In this document: one piece after another, positions 25,017 through 37,210 of the stretch
Layout: every line of letters begins with the position of its first letter
Position numbering within the stretch: position 1 is the first letter of the stretch
Assembly: GCA_021234155.1 (NCBI GenBank)
Contig: JAJEKV010000086.1
Location: forward strand, 3,337,461 to 3,401,460
Direction of reading: 5' to 3'
DNA length: 64,000 nt
Source of the DNA: Isoetes taiwanensis
Lineage: Eukaryota > Streptophyta > Lycopodiopsida > Isoetales > Isoetaceae
Program-made: the position numbers and the translations under genes
The notes under the pieces: generated by a model
What the model was told of the DNA's origin: nothing
What the model saw: the letters and a program-made list of their open reading frames with translations, nothing else
Database searches by the model: none

Positions 25017-27120
25017 TAGGACGCCCAAAAAGTCATACGTGGCAGGCGGCACTAGGCTGGTGACGTTGTGTTCAACGATGCCCCTAGAGTTGCCCCTAGG
25101 ATCTGAAAACTTCCTCAAGGTGGGATTGTATCCTACCTACAAATTATACATATATGGCCAAAGTTTTGCCTAACAGATGTGTGGTGAGTTGGTATAGGCC
25201 TAGTAATGCCAAAATAAGTGTTCATTTGGTCATGGGTTTAAACCTTGTCAATGTCATTTATATTTGGAAGTTGGTTACTAGGGGTATACGATGATGATCC
25301 CCGACGTGGTAGAACTTAAAAGCTTATACATGTCCTCCACTTTGGCTGCTCGTTGGCAATGGGACAAAAACTAGCTAGTTTGTCAAAAATTAGTCTAGAC
25401 CAGTAAAAGTTGGATTACAGATTACTGTGGCTGGTTTACTGGTTACTGTAAAAAGCCCTCTGGTCTTAGGATGCCCAAAAAGTCATACGTGGCAGGCGGC
25501 ACTAGGCTGGTGACGTTGGGTTCAACGATGCCCCTAGAGTTGCCCCTAGGATATGAAAACTTCCTCAAGGTGGGATTGTATCCTACCTACAAAGTATGCA
25601 TGTATGGTCAAAGTTTTGCCCAACGGATGTGTGGTGAGTTGGTATAGGCCTAGTAATGCCAAAATAAGTGTTCATTTGGTCATGGGTTTAAACCTTGCCA
25701 ATGTCATTTATATTTGGAAGTTGGTTACTAGGGGTATACGATGATGATCCCCGACGTGGTAGAACTTAAAAGCTTATACATGTCCTCCACTTTGGCTGCT
25801 CGTTGGCAGTGGGACAAAAACTAGCTAGTTTGTCAAAAACTAGTCTAGACCAGTAAAAGTTGGTTTACAGATTACTGTGGCTGGTTTACTGGTTACTGTA
25901 AAAAGCCCTCTGGTCCTAGGATGCCCAAAAAGTCATACGTGGCGGCACTAAACTAGGTCTGGTGGCGTTGGGTTCAACGATGCCCCTAGAGTTCCCGCTA
26001 GGATCCGAAAACTTCCTCAAGGTGAGATTGTATCCCCCTAAAAGTGTGCATGTATGGTCAAAGTTTTACCCAACGGATGTGTGGTGAGTTGGTATAGGCC
26101 TAGTAATGCCAAAATAAGTGTTCATTTGGTCATGGGTTTAAACCTTGCCAATGTCATTTATATTTGGAAGTTGGTTACTAGGGGTATACGATGATGATCC
26201 CCGACGTGGTAGAACTTAAAAGCTTATACATGTCCTCCACTTTGGCTGCTCGTTGGCAGTGGGACAAAAACTAGCTAGTTTGTCAAAAACTAGTCTAGAC
26301 CAGTAAAAGTTGGTTTACAGATTACTGTGGCTGGTTTACTGGTTACTGTAAAAAGCCCTCTGGTCCTAGGATGCCCAAAAAGTCATACGTGGCAGGCGGC
26401 ACTAGGCTGGTGACGTTGGGTTCAACGATGCCCCTAGAGTTCCCGCTAGGATCTGAAAACTTCCTCAAGGTGAGATTGTATCCTGCCTAAAAAGTGTGCA
26501 TGTATGGTCAAAGTTTTACCCAACGGATGTGTGGTGAGTTGGTATAGGCCTAGTAATGCCAAAATAAGTGTTCATTTGGTCATGGGTTTAAACCTTGCCA
26601 ATGTCATTTATATTTGGAAGTTGGTTACTAGGGGTATACGATGATGATCCCCGACGTGGTAGAACTTAAAAGCTTATACATGTCCTCCACTTTGGCTGCT
26701 CGTTGGCAGTGGGACAAAAACTAGCTAGTTTGTCAAAAACTAGTCTAGACCAGTAAAAGTTGGTTTACTGACATCGTGGGTCGGTTTCTTCGGTTACTTG
26801 TAAAAAAGCCCTCTGGTCCTAGGATGTCCAAAAAGTTATACTTGACAGGCGGCACTAGGCTGGTGACATTGGGTTCAACGATGCCCCTAGAGTTGCCCCT
26901 AGGATCTGAAAACTTCCTCAAGGTGGGATTGTATTCTGCCTATAAAGTATGCATGTATGGCCAAAGTTTTGCCCAACGGATGTGTGGTGAGTTGGTATAG
27001 GTCTAGTAATGCCAAAATTAGTGTTCATTTGGTTATGGGTTCAAACCTTGCCAATGTTATTTATATTTGGAAGTCCAAAAAGTCATACGTGGCAGCCGGC
27101 ACTAGGCTGGTGACGTTGGG
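25017..27120 (+). repeat. Tandem array of a 450-bp unit, about 4.5 copies
   Basis: Units begin at the motif ATGCCCAAAAAGTCATACGT at about 25021, 25471, 25921, 26371 and 26824, so the period is 450, 450, 450 and 453 bp. A partial last unit at 27075-27120 is joined after an internal deletion. Copies 2-4 are nearly identical; the first and last are more diverged. Each unit contains ATGGGTTTAAACCTTGCC, close to a polymerase III B-box. Short frames inside are not conserved as proteins. Confidence 0.9.
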
Positions 27121-27864
27121 TTTGAGAACCTGTTAATGAACTTACTCGATTCAATCCACATACCCTTGCGATTTTCATATAAACTATCTCTTATAATGCC
27201 AAAACAACTCTCGATTTTATCATTTAGTCATTAATTTTGAAATGTATGGAAAACTTAACAACACATGTGGTTATAAAAGTTGGCCTAACATAGTATATGT
27301 TTTAGGTCAAGGGTAGGTAGGTATCATGTGTGCTTTGGAGTGGCACATAAATTTACATCAAGAATTCTATTCAATAGCAATGTGTTCTTTGTGCCTAAAC
27401 TTGAATCATATTATGTCCTATCCTTATTAGATGTTTCTTAGGTAGTCCTTTATCACGATGATTTTGTAAAACTGTTTTATAATATGACAAGTATGTAGTT
27501 CTATGACTTTTATTTGTGTTGATTGTTGGAAAATCTTGGGTTTAGAGGTGTCTAGGGCAATGAAATCTATGATAACTGATAGATGGAAACAATTTTTGTG
27601 AACCTAACATGGATAATTGAGGCTTGGGGCAATGGAATGGAAGTTAATTTGTTTCAATGTCAAGATTTTTGACAATATACTAGATGTTATTGCTACCTTT
27701 CTCTTGTAGTGTTTTTACAAAATGTAGGGCAAAAACTTTAATCGCATCTTCTATGATCCGAAATGGAATCGTTGATATACGGCCCCCTACACTTGGACGA
27801 TATTTTTAGGGTTGAAGAAAGAGCCCTAATCCATCGGGGTCGCCGGAAGTAGCAGCAGCAAGAT
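27121..27864. other. Upstream region of the 47-residue gene
   Basis: A/T-rich until about 27750. Then a leader-like segment with TATTTTTAGGGTTGAAG and GAGCCCTAATCC (AGGGTT/CCCTAA, telobox-like) lies 30-60 nt before the ATG at 27865. This is probably the promoter and 5' leader of the next gene. No clear TATA box was seen. Confidence 0.35.
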
Positions 27865-28105
27865 ATGATTTACGACGTCAATTCCGCTCTTTTCCGCTCC
27901 TTTCTAAGTCAGAAAGGAGCTGCAGCCGACAAGAGGTATTATTTTCATGTTCTTTTCGCACCATAGCTTCTGGAAGAACGACCTTTTCTTGTATTTATTT
28001 TCCTTCTTGTTTTTCGTTTGTAATTCTATTAGGAAAGCTGAGGATCAAAAGCCGAAGGATCAGAGGCCAAAGCCAAGCGAGAATAAACCAGTGATGAATG
28101 AATAG
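27865..28105 (+). CDS. Intact two-exon gene for a 47-residue conserved plant peptide
   Basis: Exon 1 is 27865-27935 and exon 2 is 28033-28105. The 97-nt intron starts GTATT and ends TCTATTAG. Joined, they give 48 codons including TAG, with no internal stop. The protein starts MIYDVNSALFRSFLSQKG, has a middle rich in Lys, Asp and Gln, and ends ENKPVMNE. I recall a very similar protein of about this length in many flowering plants (start MIYDVNSPLFRSFLSQKGG, end ENKPVM); I do not know its function. It is hydrophilic, with no signal peptide or membrane helix. The intron phase is exact and the length matches the recalled family, so I judge it functional. It was missed by simple frame finding because each exon is about 70 nt. 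CCCTAA-type motifs lie just upstream. Confidence 0.8.
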
Positions 28106-30449
28106 AAGCCATTTTAAAATGGCAAACATTTTTCCTTTTCGTATTATATAATGTGAACTTTAAAAGGCCAGATTTTTCCATTCTACTGTTGGATGACGAT
28201 TATGACAATATAAATGGGTTTTTGTACGCCTCACCTGTTTATCTGTGATTATTTTATATGCTAGTTTGATGTTTTTGCTTATAATTGGGGAATAATTTTC
28301 TTTTGGATAATTGTCCATATATGGTCTCGAGAATTTAGGATGTCTCATATGTGTTGAATACCAATTATCAGCGTTACCTGATTTTTCTTGTTAATAGGAT
28401 GGCACACTCAAAAATTACTTACTGTTGTTAGTTGGCCAGTTTAATTCCAAGCAAACAACTGATTTGTCTTAATCCATTCTATTGTCTTTGTATTGTTGTG
28501 ATTGTTCTTTTCCTTATATCAATTGGCATCTCAACAAATAGAACTCATATAACTAGAGTTTCCAATTGGAAAAGGAAGGACCTCCTGCCAACAGGCTGGT
28601 GTACCTCTATACATATACAAATTGGAAGAGGCCTCTAAAGTAACAATGTTACCATCTTTCCAACTCAACCTCAGATTGTTGATAGTGCAGATTATGTGTT
28701 TTAAGTGCATGGATACGATCTGGCTTTTGGGTCACAATGGATGCTCGAAAATACTTGAATATTCAGGTTGAAATTCAGGAATTGTCGCCAGTGAGCCCAA
28801 ATGTACTTGAATAATCAGGTTAAAATTCAGGAATTGTTGCCAGTGAACTCTCAAACGGTTCTCATTGTGAGCTTAAAGCACAAGAAGGCAAGTAATCTCT
28901 GTTTGTAATCTCTTGACTGGCTCAAATATAACGGACTATGCCAGCGGTGGCACATGTTATTTTTAATAAAAGAAGCTGGCTACCCGTTGCAGTGGCTCAT
29001 CGGGAATTCTGTTTTAAGGATCGGTGGAAGTCCTCAAACTGGAAAAACGTTCTGGTCTGTTTCCATTTATTTCGAAATATGGTTTCGGTGCGATGGATGG
29101 AGAGCTAGAGTTTATCTTTGATGCTGTGCTCTCCTGGCTAGCTGTGGTTTAAGGTATGTTCTATTCGGCCTCCTTTTGAATGACTAATGCTCTATACATG
29201 ATCGGATTTTGGTTATTTGTTATAGTTCCCAACCTACATGGAGATTTTTGAATGAGGTTATCAATAAATATGTGTTGCAAGTCTGCCCATTTTTCAAAGT
29301 ATTGTGAAAACCACAGCAACTTCCACAGTACAAGTTTCTTTTTAAAGTGCAGCACATTTTGTACAGGATGCAGTCTTGTATTTGAGGCAAAGGCTAAAAG
29401 GCATGCTATGCATGTTCGTTTGTTCTTTTCAGTGCCAGAAACCCCTCCATTCCTTTCGGTATATGTTGCATCTAAGATTTTTTAGAAGACACAGTTTCTA
29501 ATGGTTTTATGTAGGTTTTAGTTGCTCCCAAATTCCATGCTCATGGCTTTGGACCTCTAGTTCTTGAATGATCCCTAACCTATTCTGTGACAGTTTCTGC
29601 TATCTTGTCTATACTTCCACATTTTGTTTTCCGTTTGTTATTGGCTCAAGTTTGTTTCTGAGCCTTTTTCCTGGTAGTTAAAAATCTTAATTTTCCTACT
29701 TTTTTCTGTAGCTGCAAATCTTGGTCTCAATTGGTCCATGAGCCGCCTTTTGATAGGTTCTTATCTAACTTATGCAAGCATAGCTTTAGCGCATCAGTAC
29801 AGCATGAGCTAGTGGTAACGATGGAAATTCAAAAAATATATTTGCACTTTCTGAGTTCACGTTAAGAATCAATATTTATCACTTCCATGTGGTGTTTTAG
29901 AATTTCTTTCAAAAGCCCAGAACAGACAGCTTTATCGTTAACTCCAGATCCAGTGGAAGCTTTTTCTCTTGCTTTGATAAACAAACAGAATTTTGTGTCA
30001 CGTGTCCATATGATTAATGAAAAAAACATTTAATCATCGTTCAGTACATCCATTTTATATGATCTAAGTGAGATTTTCTAGGTTGCAGACAAGGAATCCA
30101 AGTTGCTTCAATGTATACTTGCAGGCAGTTGAAGGACAATGGAGACAAAGACAAATGCCAATCTATGCAGACTTTTCATTTATTAAATTGCTGGGTACAC
30201 AAGTGAAAGTCCTAAAGAATCTGCAAATTTTATGTGTATCTAGAGCAAACTGACTTCACGCCATTTATGACACAAACTCCACTTTGGAGTAGTGTATTTC
30301 CTATGCTGATACACAATTTCAGTATGTTATTCAACAATGATTAGCTACCACCATCTTCCATCTAGAGGGTCTAAAACGAGGATCCGAACAAGGTGTGATT
30401 GATCAAATAGTACTATATCATCAACATAAACTTCAACAAAATATTTATT
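28106..30449. other. 3' region of the small gene and unassigned DNA
   Basis: The first few hundred bases probably hold the 3' UTR of the 47-residue gene. A 50-bp direct repeat lies at about 28750-28797 and 28801-28850 (ACTTGAATATTCAGGTTGAA type). Several T-rich stretches followed by AG could be introns, but no coding domain was recognised. Frames of 60-77 codons here look random. Confidence 0.35.
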
Positions 30450-30886
30450 CTAGGATCTCCAAGCTGATGCAAGAAGTTCCTTCCAGCCAAGTTTTAAGAT
30501 GCCAGCTTCATCTACCAGAGTGTAACCTTGATGAGCCAACAAGCCACTTGTGTGGCTGCACTGCCACTGAAAGAAACCAACTTGAAGCCTGCCCTCCTAA
30601 GTTCCTCTCTCCAATTTGCAAACTTCATATCAGCTGCTCCTGTAGGATGATCAACCGCAAGAATATCCTTGATCTCGCAAGTAAGTAGTTGGTGCTCCAC
30701 AGTGTTGCTCCACAATTTACCTCTCACTGCTATCTTCTGGAAATACTGCACCAAGTGAATCGAACAGTGCAGAGTAAAAATGTAAACCCTCCACAAAGTT
30801 AATGTCTTGCAGATTTTCTGCTCAACCATGGTAATCACCTTAGGAGAAATTTTCTTAACACTAGAGTTGTCCCTTGACGAATCCAA
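30450..30886 (-). pseudogene. C-terminal fragment of a GRAS-family transcription factor
   Basis: The minus frame 30886-30512 reads [32 protein letters not shown] and FANWREELRRAGFKLVS. These correspond to the PFYRE and SAW regions of GRAS proteins. After SGSAATQVA the frame shifts by one near 30545. The other frame continues HQGYTLVDEAGILKLGWKEL and ends LASAWRS with a stop at 30450-30452, which is the diagnostic SAW end (LGWK, SAW). GRAS proteins are plant nuclear regulators of roughly 400-700 residues; only about 145 residues remain, with no N-terminal part seen. Truncation plus frameshift indicates a pseudogene, unless an unseen small intron explains the shift. Confidence 0.75.
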
Positions 30887-32399
30887 ATGGGTTCATTCGT
30901 ACACTTTTTCTGAAATTCTATTATAGCTCCGAGATAAAGAATTTATCTACATACTCACAATATGTTGTCCTCCATGAGTGTACATATAAGGAAAAAATTA
31001 TGAAAAATATAGAAAGCTTATAGCCGAATGCAAAGGGGTCAAGTTTATTCTTAAAGTCTTTAACATTTCTCATATTATTTTGCAAACATGATTTTTCCTA
31101 GGAATTCTAATTCTTTAATCTTGTAATTCATGATATGAGAAATCTATCACAAGAAGAATTAGAAAAATCTATGGTAGAATTTTCGAGAAATAATTGTTTA
31201 AAGTTTGAAGTTCAGAAGTTCTTTATGGGCCCAGTTAGATCCCCCGAGGGTCAAAATTTTAAAAATTCATAGTACTACCCCAGTTTTTGAAAAAATGAAA
31301 TCCATTTAGCAAGACGTGTAGTACTTAGTATCCATTTCCATTGAAAAATAATAGTACCTTCAAAATATCATGGATATGAAATGGTTCCTGGATGTCTGTT
31401 TTTCAGAAATTCCTTAGGGACCCGATTGGGTCTCTCAAGGATTGAAATTATGATTTGCTCATTGATATATCAAATTTTTATGAAATCACATGAAATTTGA
31501 AAAATGAGTAGCATTTGTATGCTATGTTCATAAAAAATTAACGGTATCTTGAAATTTGTATTCCATGTTGAGTGTCATGAGATTATATCATATCATCAAA
31601 ACCATTGAATTGAGTGTATTTCAAGGTGCGATTTGTGCCAAACTTTTGAAGAATTTTATTTTGCATTGAATATGGTGGTACAACTTCGAGTTAATCTTAC
31701 AATTCAGGTGTTTGTATTTAAAATCTCATAAGTATCATGAAGAACTAGTCCCTAATATGGAGAAGGGATTGAGGGACCTATACGGGTTGATGAACCCAAA
31801 CAGGTCCCTGAGACAACTCTAGTGTTAAACAATATGAACCATGATAATCACTTTGGGAGAAATTTTCATAAGCAATATGATAGTGACTGTGGCTGACTGT
31901 GACCGCTTGATAAAATAAGTAGCTCAAGCCTTATGTTAGTTTGGTCTCAAAATTGAAGTGTTTCTTTGGTGTTGGAGGAGATTATATTAGAAACCCACCA
32001 AGTGTTTGGGATTTCATAGAAGGTGGCACTATCTGGGCCACAAAGATGTGCTCGACGACCCAAATGAATCCACCTCAGTCCATCTCAGTACCCCTTATCT
32101 AGTACGAGGTGGCACCTTATCCAGTACAAGGTGGCCAGGAGAGATTTAGTCCAAAGAATCGTGGCCATGATTCTTTGGACTATACTAGAAAGGCAAAAAA
32201 AAACTAGGTAAAAAAAGAAGTACCAAACTATAAGAACATATAGATATACTAGAAACGGGCCCGGCTGTCAACCAAATTATAAGAACATATAGATATACTA
32301 AAAAAAGGCCTGGCTTGCACCGTTCCTCGGCTCGGCCTCGGCCTTCGGCCAAGGTCTTGCCTCGATTTGGACAAAAGCATACCTATCTATATATGTTAC
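30887..32399. other. A/T-rich DNA with a short duplication, no gene seen
   Basis: Near 32221-32300 the phrase TATAAGAACATATAGATATACTA occurs twice, each followed by a GGCCTGGC/GGCCCGGC block and C/G-rich text (CGGCTCGGCCTCGGCC). About 32000-32180 contains GTACGAGGTGGCACC repeated as GTACAAGGTGGCC. No coding domain was found. Confidence 0.35.
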
Positions 32400-33390
32400 T
32401 CCCATCCAATTTGAAAGTATCACGCATGAGTAGTTGACTCATACTTACTACAATTTCAAAGTATCACCCATATGGAGCTTATACACACCTACTATCCCCT
32501 TTTCTTTTTCATTATTCCTTGGCTCGGCCTCAGCCGCCTCGCCTCGGTTTGGACAAAAGCATACCTATTTATGTTGCTCCTATCTGAAAAATTATCCATA
32601 AAAAGTTGACTTAGACCTACTACCAATTTGAACACACATGAGGAGTTGACTCATACCTACTACAATTTTAAAGTATCACCCATGTGGAGCTTATACACAC
32701 CTACTATCAACACTTACTACCAATTCCAACATATCACCCATTGAGTACTATCAATTGCAACGTCTCATTACTTATCACACAGTACCAATTCCAAAGCATT
32801 AACTATGAGTAGGTTACTTATATCTACTACCAACACCTACTACCAATTCTAGAGTATCACCCATGAGGAGCTTATGCACACTTACTACCATTTCCAAAGT
32901 ATTGCCGACTTTGAAAACTTTCTATTATTGGATTGAGCTTGTAAACTTTCAAAACTTTTTCTTTTTAGAGGGAGGGGCCTTGGTTTGCACAATGCATACC
33001 CATCTTTATTACTCCCATCTATGAGGACTCTAAAGTATCAATTATGAGGAGTTGACTTATAGCTACTACAATTTTAAGTATCACCCATGTGGATCTTATA
33101 CACACCTACTATCAATACTTACTATCAATTCCAATATATCACCCATTGGGACTATCAATTCCAAAGTCTCATTAGTTATTACACAGTATCAATTCCAAAG
33201 GATCAACTATGAGGAGGTTACTTATATCTACTACTAACACCTACTACCAATTCTAGAGTATCACCCATGAGAAGCTTACGCCCACCTACTACCGTTTCCA
33301 AAGTATTGCCTACTTTGAAAACTTTTTATTATTGGATTGAGCTTGCAAAGTTTCAAAACTTTCTATTCTTAGACTGAGGGGCCTACCCAT
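32400..33390. repeat. Tandemly duplicated block of about 410 bp built from CTACTACCAATTC-type repeats
   Basis: 32636-32983 and 33044-33380 carry the same ordered text: TATCACCCATGTGGA, ACACCTACTATCAA, CACACAGTA, then ACTTTGAAAAC and ATTATTGGATTGAGCTTG. Shorter related units occur at 32400-32510. Internally the block is made of repeated ACTACCAATTCCAAAGTATCACCCATGA-like units, so it began as a smaller satellite. It is not coding. Confidence 0.75.
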
Positions 33391-33565
33391 GAACATGTAA
33401 GACATTTTAGAATATTGCTTACCCGGAGCATCTGGAACATTCTAGAACATTCTACTTTGGCTTTTTACAAATTTTCAAAAAAAAAACTTTCTATTTTTGG
33501 ACTTAGTTGCTTACCCATGACCATCTAGATCATCTTATATTACAAGAAGTTTGTCGCGGCAGCCA

Positions 33566-33720
33566 AGGCCGCCGCATGTATTTTTTTTTTTTTAAGTTGT
33601 TTTGTTGAGAAGTATGTTTGATGTCTAAGCACTGCCTAAGAGTGGCCGCCGCGACATTTGTTTTTCTTTTGAGTTGTTTTGTTGAGAAGTATGTTTGATG
33701 TCCAAGCACTGCCTAAGAGT
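33566..33720. repeat. 76-bp tandem duplication with GC-rich boundary
   Basis: The text AGTTGTTTTGTTGAGAAGTATG through GCACTGCCTAAGAGT occurs at 33594-33642 and again at about 33674-33720. Each copy is preceded by a GGCCGCCGC block. The first GC block (GTCGCGGCAGCC at 33553) and the second (GGCCGCCGCGAC at 33644) are inverted relative to each other, which mimics a tiny MITE. Confidence 0.7.
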
Positions 33721-34523
33721 ATGAAGTTGTGGATTTTTGGAGAAAGTTGAATAGAAATAAAGTAATGAAGCATTTAATAGCTACTAGAGGATACAACAAA
33801 TAAAAAATCATTCTCATGCAACCGAATGTACTCGACATAGATTATCGACAACATTATCAATAATGCATTTTCCGCATTCCATGCAAGAACAATTAGTAAA
33901 ATATAATTTTCCTCAAGAAAAACAATACAATACCTTGGCATAAAACAAAAATTAACCTATTTCGAGCATCGTTCAAGCATTTCTAAATTTTCATGCCATC
34001 ACACATATCTTTGACCTCTTGAGAGTTCTCATCTTGATATCAACTGTGGTAACTTTCAGAATGCTTACGCTTTCAAAACTCCGAGTCTCTCTTTCATCCG
34101 CACTTTCATCTGCACTTTCATATGCACATATGTAGATTCAATACTGAGAAACTCATTTGCATCTAGGCTGTGATAAATGTCTAAGACATTTCCAAAACTC
34201 AAATGGCACGTAAAGCTTCAAAATTCTTGGAAATGGTCATGTGGTCAATAAAAATACATTAAGTGATGACGTGGCATGAGAAAAGCCAAAGTCGCATAGC
34301 ATATGGTTTTTTTACAATAGGCCAGAACGGGGAGCATTTGGAGGCTGCTTGGATTTGTTTTCTGCTTGGTTATAGAACTTCGAAAAGGGCTATAACCATT
34401 GTGAAGTTACGAAATTGCTGTAGAAAGTGAATGATTATGATTTTGCCGTTAAAGATTTCGACAAAGCCATAGTCAATTTGGATTGAACCCACGTGCTGGA
34501 TCAAAGCAGAAGTTGAGTCCTTG
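33721..34523. other. No gene recognised
   Basis: A/T-rich. CTTTCATCCGCACTTTCATCTGCACTTTCATATGCAC near 34090 is a small 12-bp tandem repeat. There is no coding domain and no clear left boundary signal for the duplicated H segment that starts at 34524. Confidence 0.35.
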
Positions 34524-36278
34524 TTGAGCTGCAGAAACGAAAAGGAAAGGTATCTTATAAGTTGGTTGCACAAGAATAGCCAAGAGTAAACATGGAGAAG
34601 TGTGTTGGAGCTTACGTACTGATATATTCTTGAGTTCAAATCCCAAGCTAAATACCTTCTGCTTTTCAACGTATCTGAAAATGAGACCAAATTGTTGAAT
34701 AAATGCACTAGAGAAGAAAACAATTGGGTCGGGATCTGATAAGAATGAATACCACTGCAACCCAAAAATTTTACAGGGAGCAATACGACATAAGGGTGTG
34801 GAGGGAAGAAAGCAAAACAATGAATTATAACTAGTGCAAAACAAAAGCTGAACTATTGGAGAAAAAAAGGAACGATTTTTTAATAATGCAGACTGTTGGG
34901 TGTAGAGCTAGCTTGTCCATTCTTCCACAAGCTTTGAAACTGGAACTCTTCTGTTCAAAAAATAAACAAAGGATTTATGCAGCAATCAAGCACTGGGTCT
35001 TGCTCTGATGTAAGATGTAATGGCCAATTCTTGATTTAATTGGAACTGATGTAAAGAAATTCTTCAAAATGGGGTTTTAAGAATCGAGTGTGAGAAATTA
35101 GATTTTTGAAAGACATATCTCGAGATCGCATAATTGTAAGAGTGCATGACCTACTGCATATACCAGAGCAGTTATTTTTGCAAGCAGCAAAGAAGAAGAA
35201 TCCTTATCACAGTTAATAATGAATCAAGGAAGAAGCACTGGTCGAAGAGAATAGAAATTAGGGCAATTAGGCTCCGCATCCTGCCCAGGACGCCACTTTA
35301 GACTAGATACATAACATAATTGCAGCCTTATAACGCTACTAGTTGGAAGATACGCTCGCTCACATGAGGGCTGAAGCTGTTTGGAATCGGCTCACTTTTT
35401 CACAATCACAATACTTAACTGTAACACTCCACAATCCTCTCCGATAGATGGGCATTTGAATAACAGCAGTCTACCAAGCTCTGGTATAAAACTGGACTGG
35501 AGACAGAGTGGTCTAAGGTTGGTATAAGGCTGCGACCAAAGGGAATCGCCATGAAACAGAGATGATGGTTCTTCAAGGCGACGATCTTTCGGTGACTACC
35601 ACGACCTTCTACAGATCTTTCGGAACCTGCCCAACCTTCTATAGACACCCCTGCTTCAATCAGCCTTCAATCGCCTCCTCCTCCTTTTTATAGGAAATCA
35701 AAGAGCTCTCTAGATCATTCGAGAAATCGCAGGGCGTTCTAGAGAAGCTTCCAGAAAGCCCTCCATAGTTTCTTCTTGATCGTAGTTTCTTCTTGATCGA
35801 TTTCTTTAGAACCTTCTAATACTTTTGATTACAGTCACCATTGAAAGTCTATATTTTAATGTCTAATTTTAGAACATTCTATAATCTACCCTACTATAAT
35901 TATATGTTAGAGATAATGTTTTAGTGCAAGTAATGGACACGCCCTAAATCAGACGGTTTTTATTCATTGATGCCATGTGGCAATATCTTGACCTTTCCTT
36001 CCGGGTGAAAGCATGTTGTAGTGGAACACCCTGGGTGTCCCCCCTGGCCCCCTCTAAAAATGTGGTGGGAGATATCAAATTTGTGGTGCGATTTTAAATG
36101 TTTGTTTGGCGCCTAGTGCATGTACTGCCTGAATTCAATCATTTCTTGAACTGCAACAACCCGATTCCTACGCCACCCGTCCCATTCCAATTTCCTACGC
36201 CACCCGTCCCATTCCAATCTCCACCTAACCGATTCCTAAACCCACGACCCACCCGCGACTTTCCTGAAACACACGGCT

Positions 36279-37070
36279 ATGGCGCTTAATCCGGTTGTGG
36301 ATCAATCCGGTTCATACTTTGAATCATTTAATTTGGAAGCAAATCTGCGTAAAATCTCAAACCGGAGCACAGGTAAGAGAAAGAGAACTCCAGAACAAGA
36401 ACAGGATCATAAAAGACGCCAAAGGAAAAGAAAAAGGGAAGCTAAAGAAGAATTAGCAAAAATTGCATCAGCAGAGGGAGGATCCACCAGAATGGCCTCT
36501 ACTAGGCATCGGATGGTGTTGAAATTATTATCTTCATTTCATAGAACAACTAAAGGCTTGGCTGACAGTGATAAGAAAGAGGTTTTACGAGATTTTCTAG
36601 AAGATGACACAATGGACAACGTACTTGGTGAAGAGCTGAAAGATTTGCAAGCCAAGAGCATTGTGGTCAGCAACCTCAGGGCTTCCATTCAACTTGTGAA
36701 GAAGTCTAACAAAGAATGACGGTTTAGCGACCAAGAGTAGTTGCCTTGCTATGGCCGTAAGAGGAAGCATTAATACCGAAAGTGCTAATCTGTCGATTAC
36801 TTTCGGGGTTTTGGTAAAAGCTATTTGGGTGTTCATCCTAGGAATCTTACCAAAGCAAAATTGAAGACGGAAGAGATAGATTGCAAAGGGGAAATGGGTT
36901 TTGTACAAAAAGAGTTAGAAGAGCGGTGCAATTCCCAATTTTGTCATAGAACTTGTCGCGGAATTTTGGACCGAAAATGTAGGGTCTCTCAAAATGCAAA
37001 GGATGTTATGTTCGGAAGATTGGAACGAAATGTAAGAGAGGATCATGCCACTCACTATCTGGAAGAATCC
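36279..37070 (+). pseudogene. H gene, 5' exon of a DFAENY-type transposase-like protein (copy 1)
   Basis: A 146-codon frame (36279-36719, start MALNPVVDQSGSYFES) has a Lys/Arg/Glu-rich stretch (TGKRKRTPEQEQDHKRRQRK), then KKEVLRDFLEDD. After a stop, coding text resumes in other frames to about 37070 (RVSQNAKDVMFGRLERNV). The same order (basic region, ADxKxxxLRDxxxxx, then RISPYKKHVRKHVSETDEK) is seen in the related gene at 46063-46783, so these are homologues. The intron starting near 37070 holds the minisatellite and the whole gypsy element. The next exon is at 53133 and the catalytic-like exon at 55985. Frame breaks make this copy dead. Function is inferred from the DFAENY exon. Confidence 0.6.
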
Positions 37071-37210
37071 GGGTTATTTCATTTCTTCATCTTCACCACA
37101 TTTTTTATTGTTAATGTGGTATGTGGTTAGTGATTGCTTGTGATATGTGGTTGGTGTGGTTAGTGATTGCTCGTGGTGTCTGGTGCCTATTAATGTTGTG
37201 ATATATGATA

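Noticed and set aside
25017-27120. CRISPR-like array
   Set aside because: Units are 450 bp direct tandem copies without unique spacers, in plant nuclear DNA.
33553-33655. Tiny MITE with GTCGCGGC inverted ends
   Set aside because: The right end is the start of the second unit of a 76-bp tandem duplication, so the inverted match is better explained by duplicated GC-rich text.
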